Source of the DNA: G963556115 sp963675945
Lineage (GTDB): Bacteria > Planctomycetota > SZUA-567
DNA: 64,000 nt
Direction: 5' to 3'
NCBI GenBank assembly: GCA_963675945.1
Contig: OY780932.1
Location: forward strand, 186,001 to 250,000
Within the stretch, counting starts at the first letter, position 1, and every line of letters starts with the position of its first letter. The notes under the pieces are model-generated. The model ran no database searches. It saw nothing but the letters and a program-made list of their open reading frames with translations, and was not told the DNA's origin. Shown piece after piece: positions 43,126 through 53,321 of the stretch. A program made the position numbers and the translations under genes.

Positions 43126-44178
43126 TTACGCAAACAGTTCCGCCAAACTCTCGGTATACGGAGCCTTATGCACCCCTTTTTCCGTAATAATAGCGGTAAT
43201 ATACTTAGCATCGGTCACATCGAATGCCGGATTATAGACCTTAACCCCAACTGGCGCCGTGCGCTTACCAAAGCCATTACCCACCTCATCGCCGTCACGA
43301 AGTTCAATAGGAATATCCGCGCCGGTAGTTGTCTGCAAATCAATGGTCGAGGTCGGTGCCAGCACATAAAACGGTATACCGTACTCCTTTGCCAGAATCG
43401 CCACCCCGCTGGTTCCTATCTTATTTGCTGAATCTCCGTTTGCCGCTATTCGATCCGCACCTACCAGTACCGCCTGTATCATCCCTTCCTTCATTACGAT
43501 AGAAGCCATATTATCGCAGATCACCGTAACCTCTATTCCCGCCTTGTTGAGTTCATAAGCACTGAGCCTGGAACCCTGCAAAAGAGGTCTGGTCTCATCG
43601 GTAAAGACCTTGAAGTCGTAACCCTTCTCCGCTCCGGCATACATCGGTGCCAAAGCTGTTCCATAACCACTCGCAGCCAACGCTCCGGCATTACAATGCG
43701 TAAGCAGTCCCATTCCCGGCTTGAGCAAGCTCAAGCCATGCTCACCTATGGCTCTACCCATCTGCTGATCTTGCGCAAAGACCTCCTCGCTCTCCGCGAG
43801 CAGCGCCGCCTTTATCTCGACTACTCCCTTACCCGCGTCCTCTTCCAGCACAAACCGTGCCTTCATCTTGTCCAGTGCCCAGAAGAGATTTACCGCTGTT
43901 GGGCGACTGGTGGCAAAATATGCAGCAAGACGGAGAAACTCGACTTTAAACTCCTCGACCGACTCTGTCTCTACCTTCAAGGCACAGACATACAGACCAT
44001 ACGCCGCTGCGATCCCGATTGCCGGCGCTCCGCGCACGCGCAGCATCTTGATCGCCTCCCAGATCGCCTCGCTCTCATTCAACTCAAGCCAGATCTCTTC
44101 GGTCGGCAGCAGAGTCTGATCAATCAACACCAACTTATCCTTACTACTATTAATATATACCGGGACTATCTGCTCCAT
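43126..44178 (-). CDS. mtnA: S-methyl-5-thioribose-1-phosphate isomerase (or 5-deoxyribose-1-phosphate isomerase)
   Basis: 350 residues, full-length MtnA. RGAPAIGIAAAYG near residue 50, catalytic Cys162 in LLTHCNAGALA and Asp242 in GADRIAANGDSANKIGT. It converts the aldose-1-phosphate to the ketose-1-phosphate and is known in this family to accept 5-deoxyribose-1-phosphate as well. It follows mtnK by 11 bases. Confidence 0.93.
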   Translation of the reverse strand: MEQIVPVYINSSKDKLVLIDQTLLPTEEIWLELNESEAIWEAIKMLRVRGAPAIGIAAAYGLYVCALKVETESVEEFKVEFLRLAAYFATSRPTAVNLFWALDKMKARFVLEEDAGKGVVEIKAALLAESEEVFAQDQQMGRAIGEHGLSLLKPGMGLLTHCNAGALAASGYGTALAPMYAGAEKGYDFKVFTDETRPLLQGSRLSAYELNKAGIEVTVICDNMASIVMKEGMIQAVLVGADRIAANGDSANKIGTSGVAILAKEYGIPFYVLAPTSTIDLQTTTGADIPIELRDGDEVGNGFGKRTAPVGVKVYNPAFDVTDAKYITAIITEKGVHKAPYTESLAELFA

Positions 44179-44189
44179 GCCTCAACTCC

Positions 44190-45398
44190 TTATTTTATTA
44201 TTTTATCCAACTGTTCAATATAATCCTGCCCACAGACAATACCAGCTCTATGCTTAATATACTCTTTGGCGAGCAGCAGATTATTAGTCTTGGCTGCATA
44301 CCGCTTCTGATCATCCTCAATATTATCAAGATCCACTACATGCGCAAACCCTACCGTCCGTCTGACCATCTCGCAACCGACTATACCAGCAGCGTTAACA
44401 AAGATATCTTCAATATAATACTCTTTAAACCCAGGCACCTGCGCCATCTCATCAGTTACTACTCCATCCCACTGATTATAGAATTTTTTCTTGGTCAGAT
44501 CAACCGTATCCGTAATTGTCTGCCGCAGATAGTCACAATAATCTTTACGTGCAACCTCATCACTCAAAGAATAGAATGCAGAGATATAATTCATAATCAA
44601 ATTAGCAAATACACACGCCAAGTCATAAGCGATAGGCCCGTAAAAAGCGAATTCAGGATCAATTACCTTGGTACCCGTCTCATTCACAAAGATACTGCCG
44701 GTATGCAGATCGCCATGGAGTAACGCTTGAGCATTATTCATAAAGTCAAACTTGAGCTTGGCAACCTCCAGAGCCAATTCCTGATCCGCAACAATATTCT
44801 CTTTATGGAAATCCACAATCGAGTCTTCAAGCCGGTTTCTCGCTCCGACATTGAAAGGTTCAGTATAAACCAGTTGTTCCGTTATCTCACATAGTTCGGG
44901 ATTGATAAAGTCTTTTACATAAGCCTTCTTCTGTTTATGCTCCATAACCACATCCGAGGTCAACAGGAGTGATTTAACAATAAAATCAGATATCTGCTCT
45001 GGAAACTGCGGATACTTCTCATACTTCAGAAGCCCATAACGCATAATAATATAATCGGATAAATCCTCCATCACCATACAACACATAATCGCGTCATAGA
45101 AGTAGACCTTCGGCACCTCCCCGCCGGTGAGATCATATTCAATATCTAGAATACGCTTCTCAATCTCACCTCTACCAATATCCAGTGGCCAATCCCCGCC
45201 GGAGGCGCGTACATAAGGTAATGCCTGCTTGGCTATAATACTCTTCCCACTCCCGGGATCACTCACTCTGAATACCAAATTTAAGTTTCCATCCCCTATC
45301 TCCCTACTTTCCAGTTTCGCGTCAACCTCGAAGAAATCCATCTTCTCTTTAATATAGGTAATAATACTCTCATTATTCAATTCATAATACTTATCCAT
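44190..45398 (-). CDS. mtnK: 5-methylthioribose kinase (or 5-deoxyribose kinase)
   Basis: 402 residues, MtnK of the protein-kinase-like fold. ATP-binding Lys57 (SIIAKQALPYVR), catalytic loop HGDLHTGS (228-235) and the metal motif DPEFAFYGP (247-255) match the family closely. It phosphorylates the free sugar, which means the operon handles imported or hydrolysed sugar and not the nucleoside itself. Starts 4 bases after the permease stop. Confidence 0.93.
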   Translation of the reverse strand: MDKYYELNNESIITYIKEKMDFFEVDAKLESREIGDGNLNLVFRVSDPGSGKSIIAKQALPYVRASGGDWPLDIGRGEIEKRILDIEYDLTGGEVPKVYFYDAIMCCMVMEDLSDYIIMRYGLLKYEKYPQFPEQISDFIVKSLLLTSDVVMEHKQKKAYVKDFINPELCEITEQLVYTEPFNVGARNRLEDSIVDFHKENIVADQELALEVAKLKFDFMNNAQALLHGDLHTGSIFVNETGTKVIDPEFAFYGPIAYDLACVFANLIMNYISAFYSLSDEVARKDYCDYLRQTITDTVDLTKKKFYNQWDGVVTDEMAQVPGFKEYYIEDIFVNAAGIVGCEMVRRTVGFAHVVDLDNIEDDQKRYAAKTNNLLLAKEYIKHRAGIVCGQDYIEQLDKIIK

Positions 45399-45402
45399 CT
45401 GC

Positions 45403-46410
45403 CTAACCCCGTTTCTTATAATATGTCAATCCCAACCCCAGAATCAACACAATACCCTTGACAATATCTTGAGCATAATATGGGAAGCTCATCATCACCA
45501 AGCCGTTTACCAATGTACCGACCAGTAACGCCCCAAGCAGAGTTCCAAATGCATTCGCCTTACCGATTCCAAGTACTGAGAAGCCGATAAACGCTGCTGC
45601 CACTGCATCCATCAAATATGACCCAGCCGCATCCACCTCGCCAGACCCCAGACGCGCACAGAGTATAACACCCGCAATCGAAGCAATCACTCCTGAAAGC
45701 ACATACGCCAATGTACGATATTTCTTGGTAGGGATACCACAAAGCCTGGCCGCCTCTTCATTACCGCCGATCATATGAAGATACCTGCCGTACTTGGTGC
45801 GGTTCAAGAATATATGCACACATATTGTAACCCCAAGCATAATATACACCGGCACCGGTATACTCAAGAATCTCCCTTGTCCAATATACTTGAACCCTTC
45901 AGGCATCAACCCCGGAGCAATACCTCCTTCTAACAGCGGCATATAGTTATAGATTGCCGAACCACCTTGGAAAGTTGTCGAGACCCCGGTAATAATAAAC
46001 ATCATAGACAAGGTTGTCAGCATATCGGAGATTCCGATTTTGATGATAAATCCAGAATTTATTAAGCCGATAAGCGCACCGACAAGTATGGGGACAATAA
46101 TCGCCAGTATCGGGCTGGCATCCCACATTATCATAATCTTGGCCGCAATTACCGCCGCAAAGCTGGCTATCGCCGCCGCCGAGAGGTCAAACCCGTTTAC
46201 AGCCAACGAGAAGGTTATCGCCAGAGCAATCAAGGATACAATCGCCACTGATCTAAAGATATTAGTAATATTTGAGAAGGTTGCCCAATTCTCTACCTTG
46301 ATTGAAAAGAAGGCCACAACCACAATTATGGTGAGTATAGTTCCATATTTATAAAAAAAGTCAAAAATACTGAATGGCTTTGCCTTAGCCCCGTCGTTTT
46401 TCATATTCAT
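45403..46410 (-). CDS. Sugar ABC transporter permease (deoxyribose/methylthioribose importer)
   Basis: 335 residues, BPD_transp_2 permease with ITFSLAVNGFDLSAAAIASF and MIGGNEEAARLCGI. ATGA overlap with the ATPase gene upstream. Its linkage to mtnK-mtnA-aldolase suggests it carries 5-deoxyribose or methylthioribose. Confidence 0.92.
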   Translation of the reverse strand: MNMKNDGAKAKPFSIFDFFYKYGTILTIIVVVAFFSIKVENWATFSNITNIFRSVAIVSLIALAITFSLAVNGFDLSAAAIASFAAVIAAKIMIMWDASPILAIIVPILVGALIGLINSGFIIKIGISDMLTTLSMMFIITGVSTTFQGGSAIYNYMPLLEGGIAPGLMPEGFKYIGQGRFLSIPVPVYIMLGVTICVHIFLNRTKYGRYLHMIGGNEEAARLCGIPTKKYRTLAYVLSGVIASIAGVILCARLGSGEVDAAGSYLMDAVAAAFIGFSVLGIGKANAFGTLLGALLVGTLVNGLVMMSFPYYAQDIVKGIVLILGLGLTYYKKRG

Positions 46411-47912
46411 TTCATTCCACCTGTAGAGTATAATAATAATTCTTCTTCATTTGTATCTTTGGTTACCAGCGACTTACTTATTCTGCCGCTATACATTACA
46501 TAAGCTCGGTTACTCAGCCCCAGAATCTCATCAAACTCACAGGACGCATAAATAATCCCCTTACCCTGCTTTGCCAATTCTATTATCAACGAATATATCT
46601 CATACTTCGATCCGACATCCACACCTTTAGTCGGCTCATCAAAGAGATAGATATCAGCGTCAGAGATCAACCATTTGGCAATCGCCACCTTCTGCTGATT
46701 TCCTCCACTGAGATTATTCACCAGTTGTTTCTCGCTCGAAGTCTTAATTGCAGCCCGGCGTACCGATTCCCGTGAACTCTGATTGATCCGCTTACTAAGC
46801 ATAAAGGGACCGCTACAAAACTTCGAGAGTGTCGGAAGGGTAATATTGGTCTCTATCGTTTCATATACCAGGACGCCTTCCTTGCGTCTCTCCTCCGGCA
46901 CCAGTGCAAACCTGTTCCTGATCGCCTGATCCGGGCAGGCATTTACAATTTTCTTTCCATTCAGATTGATCGCACCACTGGATACTGCATTCACCCCAAA
47001 GAGTAATTTGAGCAGTTCTGTCTTTCCACCTCCTACCAGACCACCAATACCAATTATTTCTCCTTTGTTTACGGTAAAGCTAACATTGTCGATTCCTCCT
47101 TCACCACAAAGGTTCTCCACCTCCAAAAGTACGCCTTCCTGCGGAGTACTCAAGGGTGGAAAAGCATTCTGCATCTTCCGCCCCAACATCTTCTCAACAA
47201 TACTATCAATAGTTTCATCGCAAATATTATAATCGCCAACCAGCCTACCGTCCTTGAGTACAGTTATCCGCTGACAGTTGGCAAAGATCTCGTCAAGGCG
47301 ATGCGAAATAAAGATAACCCCTACTCCCTGTGTACTCAAGCGCTTGACAATTGCAAATAACGTATTACACTCTTCAACGCTTAAAGACGCTGTAGGTTCA
47401 TCCAGGATAAGAAATTTCGCCTTCTGGTGCACAGCCCTGGCAATAACCAGTAGTTGTTTCTCTGCCAGGGTCAGCTCGCCGGCAAATCTATTAAGATCAA
47501 TTTCTATACCTACTTCCCGCAAAGATTCTGCCGCATCCTGCCTGATCATCTTCCAGTTCATAAATATCCCGGGCTGATCAATAGCGATATGATCCATCAT
47601 GATGTTTTCTGCCACACTAAGCGACGGCACTATCGCTACATCGACCTCCTGGTACACCGTAACGATACCCTTGCGCATTGCATCCTGAGGCGACTCCACC
47701 TCCAGCGCTTCCCCGTCCAGACTTACATTACCTGTGGATTTCTGATAAGCTCCACTCAGGATCTTCATCAACGTACTCTTGCCGGCTCCATTCGCCCCTA
47801 CCAGCGCATGCACCTCACCGCGTGCAACACTCAGATCAACATCCTCCAGGGCAGTAACTCCGGCAAAATACTTGGAGATACCTGTCATTTTGAGTCCTGA
47901 TTCACTACTCAT
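46407..47912 (-). CDS. Sugar ABC transporter ATP-binding protein, RbsA type
   Basis: 501 residues. First cassette GANGAGKSTLMK and LDEPTASLSVEE; second cassette GLVGGGKTELL with a more canonical Walker A than usual, LSGGNQQKVAI and FDEPTKGVDVG. ATG 47912 is preferred (AAAGGG 5 bases upstream) over GTG 47918. Overlaps the permease by 4 bases. Confidence 0.93.
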   Translation of the reverse strand: MSSESGLKMTGISKYFAGVTALEDVDLSVARGEVHALVGANGAGKSTLMKILSGAYQKSTGNVSLDGEALEVESPQDAMRKGIVTVYQEVDVAIVPSLSVAENIMMDHIAIDQPGIFMNWKMIRQDAAESLREVGIEIDLNRFAGELTLAEKQLLVIARAVHQKAKFLILDEPTASLSVEECNTLFAIVKRLSTQGVGVIFISHRLDEIFANCQRITVLKDGRLVGDYNICDETIDSIVEKMLGRKMQNAFPPLSTPQEGVLLEVENLCGEGGIDNVSFTVNKGEIIGIGGLVGGGKTELLKLLFGVNAVSSGAINLNGKKIVNACPDQAIRNRFALVPEERRKEGVLVYETIETNITLPTLSKFCSGPFMLSKRINQSSRESVRRAAIKTSSEKQLVNNLSGGNQQKVAIAKWLISDADIYLFDEPTKGVDVGSKYEIYSLIIELAKQGKGIIYASCEFDEILGLSNRAYVMYSGRISKSLVTKDTNEEELLLYSTGGMK

Positions 47913-47931
47913 ATACACCCTTTACTAGTAA

Positions 47932-47956
47932 TCGGGAGGAAGGTCATTCCTCCCGA
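47932..47956 (-). other. Intercistronic hairpin between binding protein and ATPase
   Basis: TCGGGAGGAA and TTCCTCCCGA pair perfectly around 5 bases with no T-run. Same position and likely role as the hairpin at 34282. Confidence 0.6.
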
Positions 47957-47989
47957 CAAATACCGTTAATTAACTTAATATCTGTAGTA

Positions 47990-49054
47990 TTACTTTGCTA
48001 TCTTTTCCATCCAAGGTTCGAGGAATTCAGTAGTTGTTCCCCAGTTATCATAGAACTCCGAGAGATCGGCCATTCGTACTGACCTCTCTTTGATTGATGG
48101 TAGATCCGCTGATTTTACCAATACTGGAGTCAGGTGATAATAGCGTGGAAGCTTATCACCGGCAATTGCCTTCATTGCCAAGCGCACCTGCACAATACCG
48201 ATCACAGTAGGATCCACGCCTGCTGAAGCAATCCAGATATCAGGATTTGCCTGCATCATTGCAATATCCTGATCAGAGATATCCACGGAGAATAGCGGAA
48301 TCTTACGTCCAGAAGCGACAATAGCATTATAGAACCCCTTGGCATACTCATCCCATACCCCATATACCGCATCAATCTTATTATCCTTATCGGCGTCAAG
48401 TATCGCTTCCAGCGCTGCCTGAGACTTGGCCATAACACCATCGGTACCGAGGTCAATTGTATTCACCACCTTGATCGCAGGAAAAGTCGGCAGTATTGCC
48501 CCTTCCCAGATACGGTGACGTTTGTCAGTTGGAGGCACATTGGCCAAACGGTTATAGACTACATTCGCCTCACCGTCAACATAATTCACCAGAGCCATCT
48601 GCGAGAGTAGGCCCAGCATCAGATCATACTGATCAATACTTACCAGCATACCCGGCTCAACCCCTTCCGGCACCTTAAAATCATTGTCAAAAGCAATAAC
48701 CGGTATACCAGCCTTGAGTGCCTTCTCAATTGATGGTTGGAGCGCATCACTCTTACCGTGTGAGGTAAGAATTGCATCAACCCCTTGATTTACCGCATTT
48801 TCAATACCCTCAGCCATAGCCTGCAAATCGTTGTTGGCATCGATAACATTCACGTCAATTCCATACTTTTTCGCCTCACGTTTGACACCGTTGATATGCA
48901 TGGTCATATGCGTACCTGTACCCCACTCCTTTACCAGTACTATCTTATGCTTTTTACCTCCGACAAAGGCCTCAGGCATATCATCTGCATAGGCTGAAAA
49001 TGATAGATTTACGAATGCAGCAAACAGCAACAACAGAAACATCATTTTTTTCAT
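47990..49054 (-). CDS. ABC transporter periplasmic binding protein (deoxyribose/methylthioribose importer)
   Basis: 354 residues with a signal peptide (about 1-23, ending AYADD). Type I fold: KIVLVKEWGTGTHMTMHINGVKREA, DAILTSHGKSDAL, PVIAFDNDF and VDPTVIGIVQVRLA. It is longer than the other binding proteins in the window and not close to them. First gene of the operon ending at 42315. Confidence 0.9.
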   Translation of the reverse strand: MKKMMFLLLLFAAFVNLSFSAYADDMPEAFVGGKKHKIVLVKEWGTGTHMTMHINGVKREAKKYGIDVNVIDANNDLQAMAEGIENAVNQGVDAILTSHGKSDALQPSIEKALKAGIPVIAFDNDFKVPEGVEPGMLVSIDQYDLMLGLLSQMALVNYVDGEANVVYNRLANVPPTDKRHRIWEGAILPTFPAIKVVNTIDLGTDGVMAKSQAALEAILDADKDNKIDAVYGVWDEYAKGFYNAIVASGRKIPLFSVDISDQDIAMMQANPDIWIASAGVDPTVIGIVQVRLAMKAIAGDKLPRYYHLTPVLVKSADLPSIKERSVRMADLSEFYDNWGTTTEFLEPWMEKIAK

Positions 49055-49407
49055 CTGAATCTCCTTAAGAATAAAACATACAACCTCACAACAACTTTAG
49101 TCTACCACACAGCTAAACCCTTAAGCAAGTTTTTATCTAATTTTTTTATAAAGTTTTTATTATATTTTACTTGTTTAACAGTAAATCATAGTATATTATC
49201 AAAATATAGCTGATTTACGTCGATTACTATTGTTATTCACTCAATATCACAGCCTACACACACAACTAATGCGGAATTTTTCGTCATAATCTTATTAATA
49301 ATTTTACTAAATTTTTAGTTCATTTTTTGATTGATTGTTTATAGACATACCGTAAAATAATACTAATAATTTATCATATTAAACAAATTTGTAGGAAAGA
49401 ATCAGAA
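49055..49407. other. Divergent control region of the deoxyribose operon
   Basis: A 353-base AT-rich spacer between the binding protein (minus) and the LacI-type regulator (plus). Apart from the operator/promoter at 49159 I see no gene or repeat in it. Confidence 0.5.
49159..49185 (-). promoter_or_regulatory. Promoter -10 with adjacent LacI-type operator
   Basis: On the minus strand TATAAT (49159-49164) lies next to a 20-base palindrome, TTTACT-N8-AGTAAA (49166-49185), that would fill the spacer and part of the -35 region. The divergent LacI-type regulator at 49408 is the likely binder. Confidence 0.5.
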
Positions 49408-50442
49408 ATGAAGGTTGGAATCAAAGAGATAGCACAAAAAGCCAATGTCTCGGCTACCGCTGTATCTCTAGCACTGAATAATAAAGCAGGTGTAAGTGAA
49501 GCTACAAGAAAAAAGATAATCGATGTGGCAACAGAACTGGGTTACAAACCGGCTCAGAAGCAGCTTTCAGACCCTTCCTGTACCGTTAGATTTCTCCAAA
49601 TCCCTCGGCACGGGCATGCACTCAACACCAATCACGAGAATTTTATCGGCAACTACCTCAACGGGATAATGGACTCAGCCCAACTCCATAACATCACTAT
49701 CGAGATTGAGTCCTTCCAGCCACACATCCCCATAAACCATGTTGTCCACAAGATAAACGCCAACTCACAGACCGCCGGTTATATTATTCTAGCAACCGAG
49801 CTCAGCGCTGATGACGTCCTGACCCTGATCAACACCCAGGCCAATATCGTCTTTATCGATACCTATATCTACTCTATTGAAGCCGACTATGTAAATATGA
49901 ACAATATGCATGCGGTATATAATATTGTAAAATATCTCCATGACTCAGGGCATAAGGATATCGGTATTATCAAGAGTTCAGCAGGAGCCTATAACTTCAC
50001 CCTGCGTGAGCAGGCTTATTATAGGGCTCTATCCGACCTCGACCTTACGCTCAATCCGAAGAACGATTATATTGTTGACTCTACCTTTGAAGGCTCATAT
50101 AGAGACATGCTCAAGCATCTGCAAAACCATCCCCAGCTTCCAACCGCCCTCTTTGCCAGCAATGACATTATTGCTCTGGGATGTATGCGCGCCTTACAAG
50201 AGAGCAATTACCGCATCCCCGATGATATTTCTATCTTTGCCTTCGATAATATCCCCATGTCCGAGATGTCAACCCCGGCTCTGAGTACAGTAAATGTACC
50301 CAACCGCCAGATCGGCCAAGTGGCTCTAGACATGCTCTACCTCAAGTTACAGCACCAGAGCGACCGGGAACCGATGGTAAATCTTATCAACTCCAAATTA
50401 ATCCACCGCAGCAGTGTACGCTCACTTACTGAGTCCAATTAA
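49408..50442 (+). CDS. LacI-family transcriptional regulator
   Basis: 344 residues. Helix-turn-helix at the N-terminus (IKEIAQKANVSATAVSLALN, hinge NKAGVSEATRKKII) and a sugar-binding C-terminal part (NIVFIDTYIYSIEADYVNM, FASNDIIALGCMRAL, IFAFDNIPMSEMSTPALSTV). AGGAAAG precedes the ATG. Divergent from the deoxyribose/methylthioribose operon, which it most likely represses until the sugar is present. Confidence 0.93.
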   Translation: MKVGIKEIAQKANVSATAVSLALNNKAGVSEATRKKIIDVATELGYKPAQKQLSDPSCTVRFLQIPRHGHALNTNHENFIGNYLNGIMDSAQLHNITIEIESFQPHIPINHVVHKINANSQTAGYIILATELSADDVLTLINTQANIVFIDTYIYSIEADYVNMNNMHAVYNIVKYLHDSGHKDIGIIKSSAGAYNFTLREQAYYRALSDLDLTLNPKNDYIVDSTFEGSYRDMLKHLQNHPQLPTALFASNDIIALGCMRALQESNYRIPDDISIFAFDNIPMSEMSTPALSTVNVPNRQIGQVALDMLYLKLQHQSDREPMVNLINSKLIHRSSVRSLTESN

Positions 50443-50480
50443 GCACCCATTATTATACATTATATACGATTATTAAAAAA

Positions 50481-50510
50481 TAGGCTCCGGCAACAAGTTG
50501 CCAGAGCCTA
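50481..50510. terminator. Bidirectional terminator between regulator and flagellin remnant
   Basis: TAGGCTC-C-GGCAAC-AA-GTTGCC-A-GAGCCTA with one mismatch. The minus-strand side is followed by TTTTTT, so it mainly serves the flagellin transcript; plus-strand transcripts of the LacI gene also end here. Confidence 0.85.
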
Positions 50511-50543
50511 CGGGAGTTAACTTCCAGTAATAAAGCTAAAACT

Positions 50544-52440
50544 TTATCCTAGAAGAGATAGTGCTTGCTGTGGAATAGTATTAGCCTGAACCAGCATTGA
50601 GGTAGCAGCCTGTACCAGAATCTGATTCTTAGTATAAGCTGTAGACTCAGTCGCCATGTCGGTATCTCTAATTACAGATTCAGTACTGGTAATATTCTCA
50701 AGACCAACCTCCAGAGAGTTAATATTGGTCTGGAGCATATTGGACTGGAGAGCACCGAGTCTGGCACGGGTCATAGAGACGTCATCAATTACTTGGTCAA
50801 TAATCGCCTGTGCTTTGTCCGAATCTACTGCCAGCGCCGCATAACCACCACCTTGAAGATCCTCAAGGGTAAGCGTCTTGGTCTCTTCGATGCCATCACC
50901 GTCATAATCATCAGTGATATCCACACTACCGAGATCCGCAGCCGTCATCGAACTAATACCGATAACTGTCGAATCATAATTGGTAGTACCCTCTCCAACC
51001 TGCAGATTCATCCCGCCAGTCAAATTTTCCAGAGTCTCAGAGATATTACTTGCCGCCTGAGTAGCGCTATTTGTTTTATCCTCCATTGAACCGCCCTTCG
51101 AACTCAAAGCACCCTTATCATATCCGGTTACCGCCACTGTTGTTGCACCCAGGGATCCCTCATTCATAACCAGACTTGCATTCAGATCGGTAGAAGATAC
51201 CGCTACTGAAAGATCAAAATCCAGCTCATACTCACTACCGTTCACGGTAACACTACCATTCTGCCCATAAGCGATATAATAATTGGTGCTATCGACCAGA
51301 GTACCATCGCCATCCTCGAAGATAGCTCCCTCTGCAGCCTCAACTTTGACATATGCATCATCACCATACTCTGTAGAGTACAACCTCAACCCCAGATTTA
51401 CTGCCGAGATAGTTGAAGTATAAGTTACATCTGACGTAGCCGACGCAATATCCATACAAACAGAAGTACCAGCAAGATTGAGTGTTCCATACAAGCCGGT
51501 GGTTCCGGTATCCCCGCTGGTCGTCTCGGCATAAACTTCAATACCGGTCAAAGACGCAGCTTCAATATCGGCAAAGTCGACTGTACCACTCGCCATTAAT
51601 GATGACTCTTCACATTCACTATCATTATACAGATTTACGGTAACTGTACCGGCAGTAGTATCTACAACGGTCTTCATATAGATATTACCGTTTTCATCGG
51701 TATTCTCACCGAGTCTGACCCCGGTCAATACCGAACTATCCTGCGCCGCCCCGGTAGTGGTATCACTGGTTACCGCCAGACCGGTAGTAACCGCAGAACC
51801 GGCATCATAGGTAGCCGTGTCTACTTCGGTAGACGCACCGAGTTGAATCTTTGCCACATCACTCGCCTCCTGCAAATTATCAGTAGTAAGCGTAAGTGAT
51901 ATCCCAGAATCATTAAGCTGAGTACTAGCTGACCAACTACCCCAAGACCTACTGACATTGTCATCTCTGCATCTTTATAAATAGTATATTCACCATCATC
52001 ACCGAATTTTATATAGACACAACCAGTCAGCATCTGTATTTCCACCAATATCAACATCACCGGTTACAGAGACATCTGTAACTTCATAATCAGAATTCTG
52101 TTTAAATCCTTATCCAATTCATAAGCCGCAATCTGACCAGACTGGTGACAGACATCACTTAAAGAAGTCGCTGTAGTCTGCGCCACCCCGCTAACGCTAT
52201 TATCAAAGATAAGCTGCGCAGCCACACCGGTAGAATCATTGTCGTCGTTAATAGTCTTGGCGACCGTACCGAGCTCCTGACCTTCTCCAAAACTATACTC
52301 AGCCGAACCTGAATTACCGATAACCGTAAAGCTGATGTCTGAAGTCAGAACCGTATTGCTGCCAATGCTACTTTCAACACCGTTGAGGATATCACCAACG
52401 CGATCAATACCTCCAGCACCTATACTACCGCGCAAATATC
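50544..52440 (-). pseudogene. Flagellin, frameshifted and lacking its N-terminus
   Basis: The C-terminal flagellin core is intact (VSMTRARLGALQSNMLQTNI, then DTDMATESTAYTK, ending in PQQALSLLG), with a long variable middle. Upstream of 51875 the flagellin sequence continues but changes frame at least three times within about 250 bases: SWGSWSASTQLNDSG, then CVYIKFGDDGEYTIYKD, then SDYEVTDVSVTGDVDIGGN, then SDISFTVIGNSGSAEYSF. Near 52440 it stops; the conserved N-terminal helix and a start codon are missing. No complete filament protein can be made. Clustered sequencing indels could explain the frameshifts but not the missing N-terminus. Confidence 0.85.
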
Positions 52441-53133
52441 TGAAGACGGTTCAAGTATTGAAGTAGCCAGTCAGCTATGTGGAGCATACCTCCAATTGCG
52501 GATAATTATGTCCCCGCCGTGGTCAGTGGCGATACCAACGACCAACTTTCATGTATCAAGCCGAATGGCGTTGTCGCCGGGATAAACAGCGATAGTGAGG
52601 GAAAATTGTATGCAGAAGTAACTGAAAGCTTTGAAACTTCTACCGCCGGGACTCATGTCGTAGCGATCTACAGCGACGCGGAGAAGACAACCCTTGTCGC
52701 ACAGGCGGAGACCAGCAGTACCGACGGTGCCATCCAGATCACTGATGTGGATGATTCAGGAATTTCCGGCACGGTATATCTCGCCTACTCTGCAGATGAT
52801 ACAAATATTGAGATCAGCAATTCCGCGCTCATCTCAAGTGATGACACCTACGACCAGCTATCTGCAATTGACCTTATCGGTATCAAACCGGGTGAGAATA
52901 GCGGTTATTCAGGAGAGTTATACTTTGCGGTCGAGGATGTTGCTGGCACCTACGAAGTACAGGCTTACTCAGACAGCGATATGACCGATCTCGTCGCCAG
53001 CGGCTCAACCACGTCCGATGGCGTTGTTACCCTTTCAGCAGAGAATTCCTTGGGGATAAGTGGTTCTCTCTATCTCACTTATACCGCAGATGACTCAGGT
53101 ATTGATTATTACTCACTCGGCGAGGTTTCATGA
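52441..53133 (+). pseudogene. Inverted fragment of a flagellin-like repeat protein
   Basis: An open frame from 52477 codes for 218 residues with two repeats of about 85-90 residues (for example DQLSAIDLIGIKPGENSGYS, AYSDSDMTDLVASGSTT). The repeats resemble the variable region of the flagellin on the opposite strand (LTGVRLGENTDENGNIYM, LYNDSECEESSLMASG). The ATG has no ribosome site and a neighbouring frame just upstream continues as TTAQISEDGSSIEVASQL, so this is a 5'-broken piece. It seems to have been placed head-to-head with the flagellin remnant by inversion or recombination. Confidence 0.6.
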
Positions 53134-53321
53134 GATAGCCAGATATAGAATTTACCCTAACAAAGTCTGGCAGATATGGCCAACAATCCCCACCTTCGCT
53201 ATATCTGCCCGCATTCTATCACCCGCAAAAAATCATACATAATAGTATATAACAACAAGTGCTGCATACTAATACCTTGGTAAAACTGTTTAGTAATAAA
53301 AAGTATGCCTACATATCCGAA

